A DNA stretch of 64,000 nucleotides from Gallionella sp. (GCA_030682375.1 JAUXOL010000015.1:124001-188000), one strand, 5' to 3'. Positions 18,036 through 27,626 are shown, counted from the stretch's first letter. Notes: generated by a model from the letters alone, not told the origin. A program made the numbers and translations.

Positions 18036-19166
18036 TTATTTTGCGGACTTCTTAATAAGTCGTTGCATAAACTCACCTCTAAACTCTCTTGCTGTTTTTT
18101 CATTTACAGCCTCTCGAGCTAGTCCGAGGTATTTAACTTCGTCAGCCGTTAGCTTTTCATCACCTTCAAGCATGCCAATTTCATCCATGGTTGCTCTTAA
18201 ATCAAAACTACTTAGCACTTTGCTAAATTTGGCTGAATCAATCGTTGAAAGATCAATTTTGTCTAACTCAACGAATAGCGTAAACAAATTTGCCTTGTTG
18301 TACCAACGCGAATCTCGCCTTATCTGCAATCCCTGAATAAAATCGACCACATTTGAGAGGCGTTCAATTAGGTCCGCGGCTTGGGGAAAGCTTTCGTTAT
18401 AGCCCGCAATATATGATTGAAGTTTTTCATTCCTTACAAAGTAACCTTGACAATCCATTGTTGCAACAACGGACATGATGTATTGAAGTGCAAGCATCCG
18501 GGAAACATCATTTGCAGAGAAAACACCTTCTTCCTCATCATCCTTACCATGAAAGAAACAAACGAATTTCTTTTTCAATTCTTGATCAATTTTGAATTGA
18601 ATGCTATCCGAATCAAAATCTGGCTCAATAAGTTGTTTTGCAAAACAGACGAATTCACTATCACCCCACTGTGCATTAATTCTTTCGGTCGCATTTAGGG
18701 CGTAATCTGTCTTATTAATTCTTTGGAATATCTCTCGAACTTGTTCTTGATTCGCATTTTTCAAATATCTGACAGAAATCTCATAATTTAAAAACATCGT
18801 TTTTTCTTCAGGGGTGAGCTCTGAAAATTTCTTTATTGAAATATTGGGCAACGCAAAAACATCGGTACCTTCGATATAGTCCCTAATGGTTGTAAGACGT
18901 TGCTGCCCATCCACAATCTCATCAATGAGAATTAATTTAACTTGATCAAGAGCACCTGGCGCAAAATATATTTCCGGAAAAGGATAATTACGCAAAATAG
19001 TATCGATGAAATTCAACTTATGACTTCGTTTCCATACCAGCTTCCGTTGATAATCTTTGTTTACCCCAAGCTGCCCCGAACGCAACTTGTTATATATTTC
19101 GATTATTTTTTGATTGTTTGCGGGAATACTAAACTCAAGCCCCTTCGCCGTTCCGTCGTTTGCCAT
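18036..19166 (-). CDS. DUF262 (GmrS/ParB-fold) protein, candidate defence effector
   Basis: A 376-residue protein with the DUF262 signature: YQRKLVWKRSHKLNFIDTIL at about 38-57, DEIVDGQQRLTTIRDYIEG (the DGQQR motif) and IFQRINKTDYALNATERI. DUF262 is the ParB/sulfiredoxin-fold, nucleotide-hydrolysing domain of GmrSD, BrxU and SspE phage-restriction proteins. Those proteins carry an HNH nuclease domain (DUF1524 or similar) after it; none is seen here, and the C-terminus ends RGEFMQRLIKKSAK. The start codon follows the stop of the nucleotidyltransferase gene by one base, so the two are surely co-translated. Base composition is visibly AT-rich against its neighbours, which suggests horizontal transfer. 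A defence role is inferred from the family and context. Confidence 0.85.
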   Translation of the reverse strand: MANDGTAKGLEFSIPANNQKIIEIYNKLRSGQLGVNKDYQRKLVWKRSHKLNFIDTILRNYPFPEIYFAPGALDQVKLILIDEIVDGQQRLTTIRDYIEGTDVFALPNISIKKFSELTPEEKTMFLNYEISVRYLKNANQEQVREIFQRINKTDYALNATERINAQWGDSEFVCFAKQLIEPDFDSDSIQFKIDQELKKKFVCFFHGKDDEEEGVFSANDVSRMLALQYIMSVVATMDCQGYFVRNEKLQSYIAGYNESFPQAADLIERLSNVVDFIQGLQIRRDSRWYNKANLFTLFVELDKIDLSTIDSAKFSKVLSSFDLRATMDEIGMLEGDEKLTADEVKYLGLAREAVNEKTAREFRGEFMQRLIKKSAK

Positions 19167-19167
19167 A

Positions 19168-19818
19168 TCAGGCCTCCAATGAATTAAGTTGATTTCTTAG
19201 ACGATCCAAATTGTCCATTTGATAATGTTTTAGATACAGCCAATCTGAATAAAAACCAAGCGCAATTTTTCTTCGAAGTTTTACTCGCCAATCATCGCAA
19301 ACTGGGCGCCATGGAGCTACATCGTAAAAGGAGCTTGGAAGTAAATCTGGACGCAACCACCCCTTAGCCAGATAGAGTGCATAGCGTTTGTGCAAATTGT
19401 CCGGTATTTTATAAAAAGCATTCATCTTCCAATTTTTTTCAATCCAATCTTTTTCAAAATGCCTGGAAAGATGAAATACCTGCTCTATTGTTTTGTCATA
19501 GAGCTTCCGATTTACAACTGCTATGTCTATGTCAGATAAATCTCTCGGATTTTTGGTGTTAGAAAACTTGAAATCAAATTGATTGAATTCTTCAGTTTTT
19601 AATGAAAATCCCAGCTTTGCTGATCCGACGATAATTACATCATTAATGCTGACATCAAGAGACTTTGCTAGCTCATGGCGAAGCTCATATTCCCAATCGA
19701 TTTTTTGCAGTCTTTCCTTAAAAAAGTAGCTAGAGCCATCCACAACATGTTTTTGAAAAACCTGTTCAATCGGGATGATTGAGGTTAAGTCTGCTTGCAA
19801 TGATTCAGAAATCGCCAT
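19168..19818 (-). CDS. nucleotidyltransferase-like protein paired with DUF262
   Basis: A 216-residue protein. Residues about 60-105 show a polymerase-beta-type nucleotidyltransferase site: VIIVGSAKLGFSLKT (the GS loop), then, after an unusually long spacer of about 25 residues, LSDIDIAVV (the DxD metal ligands). The C-terminal half is rich in Trp, Tyr and Lys (RHFEKDWIEKNWKMNAFYKI and later WRVKLRRKIALGFYSDWLYL) and has no recognised domain. The GS...DxD arrangement is shared with MNT-type antitoxins, CD-NTases and tRNA nucleotidyltransferases; the long spacer fits none of them cleanly. It is the first gene of the pair with DUF262, one base apart. It may modify its partner, an RNA or a small-molecule signal; which is unknown. 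Confidence 0.8.
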   Translation of the reverse strand: MAISESLQADLTSIIPIEQVFQKHVVDGSSYFFKERLQKIDWEYELRHELAKSLDVSINDVIIVGSAKLGFSLKTEEFNQFDFKFSNTKNPRDLSDIDIAVVNRKLYDKTIEQVFHLSRHFEKDWIEKNWKMNAFYKIPDNLHKRYALYLAKGWLRPDLLPSSFYDVAPWRPVCDDWRVKLRRKIALGFYSDWLYLKHYQMDNLDRLRNQLNSLEA

Positions 19819-19857
19819 ATAGCTTTAAATCAAGAAAGACATTGCCGTAGCTGATAA

Positions 19858-19890
19858 TTAACGGCTAATCGGCTTATACCGAATCCGCTT
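19858..19890 (-). repeat. 33-bp copy of the 3' end of ettA
   Basis: These 33 bases are identical to 20661-20693, which encode the last ten codons and stop of ettA. The two copies are direct repeats enclosing 770 bp that hold the PIN toxin-antitoxin pair. Confidence 0.95.
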
Positions 19891-19899
19891 AAAGGAGCT

Positions 19900-19919
19900 A
19901 ATGGGGTCAGCATCGCAAT
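19900..19919 (-). repeat. right terminal inverted repeat of the DUF262 cassette
   Basis: On the minus strand this reads attgcgatgctgaccccatt, a one-mismatch inverted copy of 17885-17904. It also lies immediately after the stop codon of the PIN toxin gene. Confidence 0.8.
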
Positions 19920-20329
19920 CATTTTTTAAACGGATTGCGTATCGTCAGCACGCCCTCAATGACCTGCCCATGTTGCATATCCTCGGTGGCAAGTGTCTCG
20001 CACCCGGCCGCCAAGGCTGCAGCCAGGATCAGGCTGTCGTAATAGGAGTATCGGTATTTCTGTGCGAGGGCTAGTGCTTGCTCGATAGTGTCCGGCATGA
20101 CGGGCACGACCGTACAAGCATCGCGAACCTCCCCGACCGCTTGCGCTACCACATCGAAAGTCAGGCTGAACTTGCGGCTTAAGGTATTGGCAAGTTCGCT
20201 CAGGACTTGTGTGCTGACAACGGAATTGTTTTGTTCGATGAACGCGAGTGCTACGCCCCGTTTTTCAGGCTCGTCGCCGGAATAGAGATACACCGCGATA
20301 TTGGTGTCGAGAAAAGTTTTACCGCTCAT
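19919..20329 (-). CDS. PIN-domain toxin (VapC-like)
   Basis: A 136-residue PIN-domain ribonuclease, probably the toxin of a VapBC-type system. The acidic catalytic residues are in place: FLDTNIAVYLYS (first Asp), VLSELANTLSRK (Glu), YYDSLILAAALAAGC (Asp) and LATEDMQHGQ (Asp). The ATG at 20329 is used because it lies inside the end of the antitoxin gene (11-base overlap), as is usual for such pairs; an upstream ATG at 20392 would overlap the antitoxin by far too much. The pair sits between ettA and the 33-bp copy of its 3' end. Confidence 0.88.
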   Translation of the reverse strand: MSGKTFLDTNIAVYLYSGDEPEKRGVALAFIEQNNSVVSTQVLSELANTLSRKFSLTFDVVAQAVGEVRDACTVVPVMPDTIEQALALAQKYRYSYYDSLILAAALAAGCETLATEDMQHGQVIEGVLTIRNPFKK

Positions 20330-20522
20330 TTGCGGCATCGCGATCGAAGCGGTAGCCGCGCGTGGAAATGGTCGCGGCCTTGAACTGTGCATTGCGTCTG
20401 ACTGTTTCGTTTACAGCCTCTAGCAAGATTACCCGCACGTTCTTGCCGTTCCAGCCTTGATATTCGCGAGGTAAATCCACCACCCCGTCATGAGCTTTGC
20501 TGACAAATTCGATTGCTTGCAT
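20319..20522 (-). CDS. antitoxin partner of the PIN toxin
   Basis: A 67-residue protein from the ATG at 20522, with GGAG nine bases upstream; the in-frame TTG at 20528 is less likely. The sequence begins MQAIEFVSKAHDGVVDLPRE, resembling the N-terminal strand of AbrB- or Phd-like small antitoxins, and has a basic, flexible C-terminus (ISTRGYRFDRDAANER) of the kind that wraps the toxin. Its stop overlaps the toxin start by 11 bases. The DNA-binding family is not certain. Confidence 0.75.
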   Translation of the reverse strand: MQAIEFVSKAHDGVVDLPREYQGWNGKNVRVILLEAVNETVRRNAQFKAATISTRGYRFDRDAANER

Positions 20523-20633
20523 GGTCAATCTCCATTTTGAATGGGGGCATTCTAGTCCGAGCTTTGCATGTTCGCCAGAACCTGCCTTTAAGCCTAGATT
20601 TTGTCCGCTGCGCGGAATGTTGGTCGAGGCTGG

Positions 20634-20653
20634 ATTCCCGCTTGCGCGGGAAT
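20634..20653. repeat. dRS3-like 20-bp palindromic repeat
   Basis: attcccgcttgcgcgggaat fits the ATTCCC-N8-GGGAAT form of the neisserial dRS3 repeat. A second copy with the same arms is at 43577-43596. It lies eight bases downstream of the ettA stop and could also act as a transcript-end hairpin. Confidence 0.75.
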
Positions 20654-20660
20654 GACAGGT

Positions 20661-22325
<1,665 letters not shown>

Positions 22326-22393
22326 TTCGAGTTCACTTGCGGTTTTGGAAAGGGCGTAGCTTACCGCATCCGGGTGCATCAGAACCACTGCCG

Positions 22394-22568
22394 CTATGGG
22401 TATCGGCCCTTGCCGGCCGGGATCGCCATGCGTTCGTCCGGCTTGGGCTGGTCGATCAGCGCCTGCCGGATGTCGTCGGCTATCGCGCGGATGTCCTCGA
22501 TCATCCGGCGGAGCCCATCGGCATAAGCATTATCTGCATCATGCGATTCCTTCCGTTTTTTTGCCCAT
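22394..22568 (-). pseudogene. possible small gene interrupted by a one-base shift at A7
   Basis: Reading minus from the ATG at 22568, MGKK is followed by a seven-A run (plus-strand 22556-22562), and the frame ends after nine codons. Removing one A would give a 57-residue open frame ending at TAG 22394 with a regular charged helix (RRMIEDIRAIADDIRQALID). Either this is a decayed or sequencing-affected gene, or the A7 run allows slippage. A 36-residue product from the internal ATG near 22503 is a third option. No family is recognised and no good ribosome-binding site precedes 22568. Confidence 0.3.
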
Positions 22569-22651
22569 GGCCGGAAGTCAGGAAGACGGCTGCAACCCCT
22601 TCGGGCTAGGCGAATGCCTAGCTCCCTAGGAGGCGCGCTAGGCCTTATTGC

Positions 22652-22675
22652 ATAGGCTTTCAGGCCTATTTTTAT
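22652..22675 (+). terminator. terminator-like hairpin with T-run
   Basis: ataggc-tttcag-gcctat is followed directly by tttta. It faces plus, but no plus-strand gene lies upstream within the gap, so it may end a small RNA or attenuate the gene at 22765. Confidence 0.5.
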
Positions 22676-22764
22676 CTGGTCGCAATGTCGTTAGGATGCG
22701 CCCCGGATCGTCGATATGTCGTTCGATAAATCTGCAAGTTGGACTCATCGAATCGGGGGCGGGA

Positions 22765-23025
22765 ATGAATGCGAAATTAGAGACAAGTTTACAGGTCGAG
22801 CTGATCAGAAATCTGCAGGAGGAGCATGGTCATGTTCCCTGCTTTGCCACGCCGGTTGCGCTTACCTGCACCAAGAAACAGTCCGAGTGTTCGTGGCGTC
22901 AAGATTGCTTCCATGAGGATGAGGAGCCGGACGAAAGCTGGAATTCCGGTGGCGCGGCAGAGCAGGATGGAAGCTGGCTCAAAGGCGATAGCTATCAATG
23001 CGACAGCGATATTTCGTCGCACTGA
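22765..23025 (+). CDS. small cysteine-rich conserved protein
   Basis: 86 residues from the ATG at 22765, preceded by a purine-rich GGGGGCGGGA. The N-terminal half reads LQVELIRNLQEEHGHVPCFA, followed by C-x7-8-C-type spacing and CSWRQDCF. This CF...C...CxWRxDCF pattern is one I associate with short uncharacterised proteins of betaproteobacteria. The C-terminus is acidic and rich in Gly and Ser. Four to five cysteines suggest a metal site. It is encoded just before the HD-GYP gene (30 bp gap), so a link to c-di-GMP signalling is possible but not shown. Confidence 0.65.
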   Translation: MNAKLETSLQVELIRNLQEEHGHVPCFATPVALTCTKKQSECSWRQDCFHEDEEPDESWNSGGAAEQDGSWLKGDSYQCDSDISSH

Positions 23026-23055
23026 TATAACGGCGAACATGTTGAGTCGGCTGCG

Positions 23056-24276
23056 ATGATCAAGAAAATCCCCGTTGGCGAACTTGCGCTGGGCATGTAT
23101 GTCCACGATCTTAATTGCGGCTGGCTGGATCATCCGTTCGCGCGCAATCAATTTTCGATCGACGATGCCGCGCTCCTGACCAAGCTGCGCACATCCGGTA
23201 TCGCCGAGGTCTTCATCGATACCGATCTCGGCGTGATCGTGCGGTCGCCGGAAAGCGATGCGATCACGGCCGAGGAGGTCGTCGAACTCGATGAGCCTTC
23301 ATCCGCGCCTTTTTCTCTTGCCTCCGATGACATTACCAAGCCCTCCGCCATCGAGAGATTCAATCGCGTGAAAAAGCTGTGTGCCAATGCCACCCAGCTG
23401 ATGCAGAGCATGATGGGCGATATTCGTCTGGGACAGCAGCTGGAGATAAAGCAATGCGAACCCGTGGTCGACAACATCCTCGATGCGATGTTCAGCTTTC
23501 CGTCGGCGATGTTGCCGTTGGCCCAGGTGAAGAGCCGCGACGAATACACCTTCCAGCATTCCGTTTCGGTGGCCGCTCTGGCGGTGGCGTTCGGTCGCGT
23601 GCTTGAATTGCCGCGCGACGAGCTCAAGGAGCTGGCCCTGGGCGGCTTGCTCCATGACGTGGGCAAGGCCAGGGTGCCGGTCGGCATACTGAACAAGCCG
23701 GGCAAGCTGGACGATGCCGAGTTCTCCGTCATGAAGAAACATGTACTGAGCACGGCCGAGCTGCTTGGCAACGCCAACGGCGTCAGCGAGATCGCGTTTA
23801 ACGCGGCGGCGCAGCACCACGAGCGCTTCGATGGAACCGGCTATCCGCATGGACTGAAAGGCGACGAGATCAGCCTGCATGGGCAGATGCTCGCCATCGT
23901 CGACGTCTACGATGCGATCACCTCGTTGCGCGTCTATCACAAGGGGATGCCGCCGACCGATGCACTGAGGAAGTTGTTCGAGTGGGGCGGCACGCATTTC
24001 AATCCCCGGCTGGTCCAGGCTTTCATCAAGGGCGTGGGGATATATCCTGCGGGCTCGCTGGTGCGCATGGAGAGCGACATGCTGGGCATCGTGCGCGAGG
24101 TGAAGCCGGATCGGCTATTGCAGCCCGTGGTGCAGCTGATATTCGACTGCAAGACGTCCAGGCCCATCACGCCGGAGACGGTCGATCTCGCCACCTCGCA
24201 TGACAAGATCAAGTCTCACGAGTCTTTCGAAAAGTGGGGCATCGATCAGGCGAGGTGGGCGACGGCCCACATCTGA
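23056..24276 (+). CDS. HD-GYP domain c-di-GMP phosphodiesterase
   Basis: A 406-residue cytoplasmic protein. Residues about 1-130 form a DUF3391-type N-terminal domain (KKIPVGELALGMYVHDLNCG), common in HD-GYP proteins. The HD-GYP domain follows, with LLHDVGKARVP (HD pair near residue 200), AQHHERFDGTGYPHGLKGDE (the GYP signature near 262) and DVYDAITSLRVYHKG. The metal-binding residues are present, so c-di-GMP hydrolysis is expected. It is convergent with the HDOD gene, and a hairpin terminator lies between them. Confidence 0.94.
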   Translation: MIKKIPVGELALGMYVHDLNCGWLDHPFARNQFSIDDAALLTKLRTSGIAEVFIDTDLGVIVRSPESDAITAEEVVELDEPSSAPFSLASDDITKPSAIERFNRVKKLCANATQLMQSMMGDIRLGQQLEIKQCEPVVDNILDAMFSFPSAMLPLAQVKSRDEYTFQHSVSVAALAVAFGRVLELPRDELKELALGGLLHDVGKARVPVGILNKPGKLDDAEFSVMKKHVLSTAELLGNANGVSEIAFNAAAQHHERFDGTGYPHGLKGDEISLHGQMLAIVDVYDAITSLRVYHKGMPPTDALRKLFEWGGTHFNPRLVQAFIKGVGIYPAGSLVRMESDMLGIVREVKPDRLLQPVVQLIFDCKTSRPITPETVDLATSHDKIKSHESFEKWGIDQARWATAHI

Positions 24277-24282
24277 CCGGCT

Positions 24283-24310
24283 GAAGGCCCGCGCGATGCG
24301 GGTCTTTTGG
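24283..24310 (+). terminator. rho-independent terminator after the HD-GYP gene
   Basis: ggcccgc-gcgat-gcgggtc forms a seven-pair stem including one G-U pair and is followed by tttt. It begins a few bases after the HD-GYP stop. Confidence 0.7.
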
Positions 24311-24340
24311 TATGCGCGTCGGATGCGTGTGCGCGGGGCC

Positions 24341-24388
24341 GGTTAACCGTCGTTCAGGAAAGCACGGTTAATCGTCGTTCAGAAAAGC
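24341..24388. repeat. 23-bp tandem duplication at the 3' end of the HDOD gene
   Basis: 24341-24363 and 24366-24388 are 23-base copies with two mismatches. The second copy contains the stop and last codons of the HDOD gene; the first lies just beyond the stop. Confidence 0.85.
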
Positions 24389-25207
24389 CAGGATATCGCC
24401 CTTGATTTCGGAGAATTCCTGTTCCGAGATATTGAAGTGCTTCAATACGCTCTGCTCGAACTGGTGCCATTCCTTTTCCCGTACATGCAGGTGTTCGTCG
24501 GTGATGCACTCGGCCATGTGGATGATGCCGATCAAGTCGCGCACGTCGTCCCCGATATGTTCCACGTCGGAAGCATAGATGTTCTGGTCGTGGTGGAACA
24601 GGATGGCCTTGCACACATGAGGCGGGAGCATCCAGCTGCGCGTCAGCATGTTGCCGACCACGGCATGGCTGGTGGAGAAGACTTCGTTTTCGACGTCGCA
24701 GATGGGTATGCCTTGCTTGCACAGGGTCATCACGGCATCGCGATAATCCGGGAACTTCATCATCAGCACCGGGATGCCGCAGTCATGGAACAGCGCGGTG
24801 ATGTACGCGTCGTCTTTCGCGATGTTGGGGAATTTCGCCGCCACTTTTTCGGCGACGGAGGCCGCCAGGCTGGAGCGCTCCCAGAACTTCTCGAAAGTCT
24901 GCGATCCGCCGCCCAGGCTCTGGCGCAGAGAGATGTTCTGAACCAGGTTCAGGGTGTTCTGGAGGCCGAGCACGCTGACCGCCTGAACGACGGAGGTCAC
25001 CTTGCTGCGCAAGCCGATGAACGGAGAGTTCGCCAGCTTGAGCAGCGGGCCGACGACGCCCGCATCCTGCGAGATCAGATGGGCGAGCTTGGTCAGCTCC
25101 GCCGTCGGGCGTTTCGCTTCGCGCATGATGGAGGTCAACGAGGCAGGGCAAGGCGGGATCATTATCCCGTTCAGCACTTGCTCGGTCATTGCGGTCGCTT
25201 GGTTCAT
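24368..25207 (-). CDS. HDOD domain signalling protein
   Basis: A 279-residue single-domain HDOD protein, a degenerate HD-superfamily regulator that lacks hydrolase metal ligands in most members. Seen features: IMIPPCPASLTSIMREAKRP, LAHLISQDAGVVGPLLKLAN, VSVLGLQNTLNLVQNISLRQ and ALFHDCGIPVLMMKFPDYRD. HDOD proteins act in signalling, chemotaxis, motility and sometimes stress control; the partner is not evident here. It is separated from prfC by a palindromic gap and convergent with the HD-GYP gene. Confidence 0.9.
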   Translation of the reverse strand: MNQATAMTEQVLNGIMIPPCPASLTSIMREAKRPTAELTKLAHLISQDAGVVGPLLKLANSPFIGLRSKVTSVVQAVSVLGLQNTLNLVQNISLRQSLGGGSQTFEKFWERSSLAASVAEKVAAKFPNIAKDDAYITALFHDCGIPVLMMKFPDYRDAVMTLCKQGIPICDVENEVFSTSHAVVGNMLTRSWMLPPHVCKAILFHHDQNIYASDVEHIGDDVRDLIGIIHMAECITDEHLHVREKEWHQFEQSVLKHFNISEQEFSEIKGDILAFLNDD

Positions 25208-25270
25208 GCAGTTTCTTCCGGAGTGTTGGGCGGAAGACTTTATATCCCAATCCCGCCGGAATTGGCATAT

Positions 25271-25317
25271 GCCGGAATGACTAGATATTCCGGCCTAGGA
25301 GATTCCCTAGGCGCTGC
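25271..25317. repeat. palindromic segment between prfC and the HDOD gene
   Basis: gccggaat-gactagat-attccggc is a perfect eight-pair inverted repeat (25271-25294). Two CCTAGG palindromes follow within 20 bases. It lies just downstream of the prfC stop on the minus strand and may serve as its transcript end, although no T-run is present. Confidence 0.5.
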
Positions 25318-25330
25318 ATTCCGGGATGCT

Positions 25331-26968
25331 TCAAGCCAGCTGTTGTCCGTGCTCGCGGGTCGCGTGGAACTGCACCTTGGGCCAGCGCTCCTGCGCGAGG
25401 CGCAGGTTGACGCCGGTGTCGGCGAGGTAGGCGTAATTGCCGTCCACGTCCTTCGCCAGCTTCCCTTGGTTGGCCTTGACGAACTCGTTGAGGTGGTTCG
25501 TGTCGGCGCAGGTCACCCAGCGCGCGGTATGGATGCCGGCGCGTTCGAATACCGCATCTACGCCGTATTCGGCCTTGAGGCGATGTTCGACCACCTCGAA
25601 TTGCAGCTGGCCGACCGCGCCGATCAGCGGCGTGTTGTCCACCAGCGGCGAGAACACTTGCACCGCGCCTTCTTCGCCGAGTTGGCGCAGGCCCTTTTCC
25701 AGTTGCTTGGCCTTCATCGGGTCGCGCAGGCGCGCGCGGCTGAACAGCTCGGGCGCGAAGTAGGGGATGCCCTTGAAAGTGAGTGCTTCGCCTTCGGTCA
25801 GCACGTCGCCGATCTGCAACTGGCCGTGGTTGTGCACGCCGATGATGTCGCCGGCGTAGGCCTCGTCCATGCGGGTGCGTTCGTTGGCCATGAAGGTGAC
25901 CGCATTGGCCAGTTTCATATCCTTGCCGGTGCGGCGGTGCTTGACCTTCATGCCGGAGCTGTAGCGGCCGGAGCACACTCGCATGAACGCAATGCGGTCG
26001 CGGTGATTCGGGTCCATGTTGGCCTGGATCTTGAACACGAATCCGGTGAATGCCGCTTCTGTAGGATGCACCATGCGTTTGTCGGTCTCGCGTGCCAGTG
26101 GTGCGGGAGCCCAATCCACCAAGGCTTGCAGGATCTCGCGCACACCGAAGTTGTTCACGCCCGAGCCGAAGAACACCGGCGATTGCTGGCCTTTGAGGAA
26201 CTCGTCCAGGTCGAAGGAGGCGCCCGCGCCCATCACCAGTTCGGTCTCGTCGCGCATGGTCTGCATCTCCATCGGCGCTTCCTGCGCCAGCTGGTCGATC
26301 TCTGCGCCGCGCAACACTTCCACATCCTGTCCGGCTTTTTCTTCGCCGGGGATGAAGCGCAGCACTTCGTCGTTGAGCAGGTGATATACGCCACGGAAGC
26401 GCTTGCCCATGCCGATTGGCCAGGTCACCGGCGCGCACTTGATCTTGAGCACGGACTCGATCTCGTCCAGCACTTCCAGCGGCTCGCGCACCTCGCGGTC
26501 CATCTTGTTGATGAAGGTGATGATGGGCGTGTTGCGCAGGCGGCACACTTCCAGCAGCTTGATGGTCTGCGCTTCCACGCCCTTGGCCGCGTCCACTACC
26601 ATCACCGCCGCGTCCACAGCGGTCAGCACGCGGTAAGTGTCCTCGGAGAAGTCCTGGTGGCCGGGTGTGTCGAGCAGGTTGATGACGCAATCGTCATAGG
26701 TGAACTGCATCACCGAGCTGGCCACGGAGATGCCGCGCTGCTTCTCGATCTCCAGCCAGTCGGAAGTCGCATGACGTCCGCTCTTGCGCGCTTTCACCGT
26801 GCCCGCCATCTGGATCGCGCCGCCGAACAGCAGCAGCTTTTCGGTGAGCGTGGTCTTGCCCGCGTCCGGGTGGGAGATGATCGCGAAGGTGCGGCGGCGC
26901 TTTACTTCGCGCGCGATGCTGGTGGATTCCGCCGGTGCGGTAGCGGTGTCTTGTGGTGTGTCGCTCAT
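25331..26968 (-). CDS. prfC: peptide chain release factor 3
   Basis: Translational GTPase that recycles RF1/RF2 from the ribosome. The 545 residues match RF3. G motifs are in order: [18 protein letters not shown] (G1, near residue 33), [14 protein letters not shown] (G2), [16 protein letters not shown] (G3) and [12 protein letters not shown] (G4). These are followed by the EF-Tu-like second domain and the RF3 C-terminal domain. The ATG at 26968 is the natural start. Confidence 0.97.
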   Translation of the reverse strand: MSDTPQDTATAPAESTSIAREVKRRRTFAIISHPDAGKTTLTEKLLLFGGAIQMAGTVKARKSGRHATSDWLEIEKQRGISVASSVMQFTYDDCVINLLDTPGHQDFSEDTYRVLTAVDAAVMVVDAAKGVEAQTIKLLEVCRLRNTPIITFINKMDREVREPLEVLDEIESVLKIKCAPVTWPIGMGKRFRGVYHLLNDEVLRFIPGEEKAGQDVEVLRGAEIDQLAQEAPMEMQTMRDETELVMGAGASFDLDEFLKGQQSPVFFGSGVNNFGVREILQALVDWAPAPLARETDKRMVHPTEAAFTGFVFKIQANMDPNHRDRIAFMRVCSGRYSSGMKVKHRRTGKDMKLANAVTFMANERTRMDEAYAGDIIGVHNHGQLQIGDVLTEGEALTFKGIPYFAPELFSRARLRDPMKAKQLEKGLRQLGEEGAVQVFSPLVDNTPLIGAVGQLQFEVVEHRLKAEYGVDAVFERAGIHTARWVTCADTNHLNEFVKANQGKLAKDVDGNYAYLADTGVNLRLAQERWPKVQFHATREHGQQLA

Positions 26969-27003
26969 GGAGATCTTCTGCGCGCAACGGCATGGCCTGA
27001 AAC

Positions 27004-27028
27004 GGACAAGGCCCGGAGGGGGCCTTGT
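27004..27028 (-). terminator. hairpin downstream of the bacteriohemerythrin gene
   Basis: caaggccc-ggag-ggggccttg forms an almost perfect eight- to nine-pair stem between the bacteriohemerythrin stop and the prfC start. No long T-run is seen. Confidence 0.45.
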
Positions 27029-27113
27029 CGATGCAGCCGGATGCGCTACTTGTTGAAACCGGCGCGCATGGTATCAGAATTCGTGTCCCGGCGCGGACGG
27101 GACGGCGAGCCGT

Positions 27114-27626
27114 TCAGGCATGCATCGCAAGCCAGGGCGGCGCGACCGGACTGCGCACCAGGGAGCAGGCATTGCCGGAGACGGCCGAGGACGGGTCCGG
27201 CCAGAAGTCGTAGTCGTAGCCCTGCAGTGCCGATTTCATCGGCATATCCACCCGGGTGATGTGTTCCGTGATCAGGTCTTCGAGGAATTCGGAAAAGTGC
27301 CGCAGCGCCGCCTCGGTCCAGATGCAGTCCTTGGCCAACAGTTCGGTCTTGAGGAAATGGACGTCGCTGAGCATGTGCTGCTGCGCCTGCCGGTGTTCCG
27401 CGAACGGGAAGTTCACCGCGCGGGCGATCTTCTCTTCGTTGCGGAAGTGGCGGCGGAGTTCGTCTTCCAGCTGTTCGAAAGCCTGTCGCAGGAGGGTGTC
27501 GTCCTTGGTGTCCATCGCGCCCTTCATCGCCCGCTCGACGTAATTGGTCAGGCTGATCAGGTGTTTATGCTCGGAATCGACGATGGTGTTGCCGATGCTC
27601 AGCTGCTTGTTCCATAACATGCCCAT
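27114..27626 (-). CDS. bacteriohemerythrin
   Basis: A 170-residue oxygen-binding di-iron protein. The hemerythrin ligand pattern is complete: DSEHKHL (His), HFRNEEKIA (His, Glu), FAEHRQAQQHML (two His) and LITEHITRVDMPM (His, Asp). The fold ends near residue 135. A tail of about 30 residues rich in Pro and Ala (SLVRSPVAPPWLAMHA) is not part of the usual domain. Bacteriohemerythrins store, sense or deliver O2, which fits a microaerophilic life. It is probably transcribed alone. Confidence 0.93.
   Translation of the reverse strand: MGMLWNKQLSIGNTIVDSEHKHLISLTNYVERAMKGAMDTKDDTLLRQAFEQLEDELRRHFRNEEKIARAVNFPFAEHRQAQQHMLSDVHFLKTELLAKDCIWTEAALRHFSEFLEDLITEHITRVDMPMKSALQGYDYDFWPDPSSAVSGNACSLVRSPVAPPWLAMHA

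Larger units (their letters stand above)
22326..22764. other. 439-bp intergenic/leader region with several hairpins
   Basis: This gap between ettA and the Cys-rich small gene holds three things. There is a possible small minus-strand gene with a frameshift (22394-22568). There is a six-base-pair hairpin, ctaggc-gaat-gcctag, at 22606-22621, next to a CCTAGG palindrome. There is also a terminator-like hairpin with a T-run at 22652-22675. The hairpin series followed by a plus-strand T-run could be a small RNA or an attenuating leader for the gene at 22765; no known riboswitch consensus was recognised. Confidence 0.4.

Noticed and set aside
19168..19818. CBASS CD-NTase
   Set aside because: The spacing between the GS loop and DxD is too long, and no CBASS effector or ancillary gene is nearby.
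22590..22680. c-di-GMP riboswitch before the Cys-rich and HD-GYP genes
   Set aside because: The hairpins do not show the conserved GEMM core; only a terminator-like structure can be supported.
24437..27259. 940-codon open frame antisense to the HDOD and prfC genes
   Set aside because: It has a shadow composition (His/Arg/Val-rich), no motifs, and lies opposite prfC with complete GTPase motifs.
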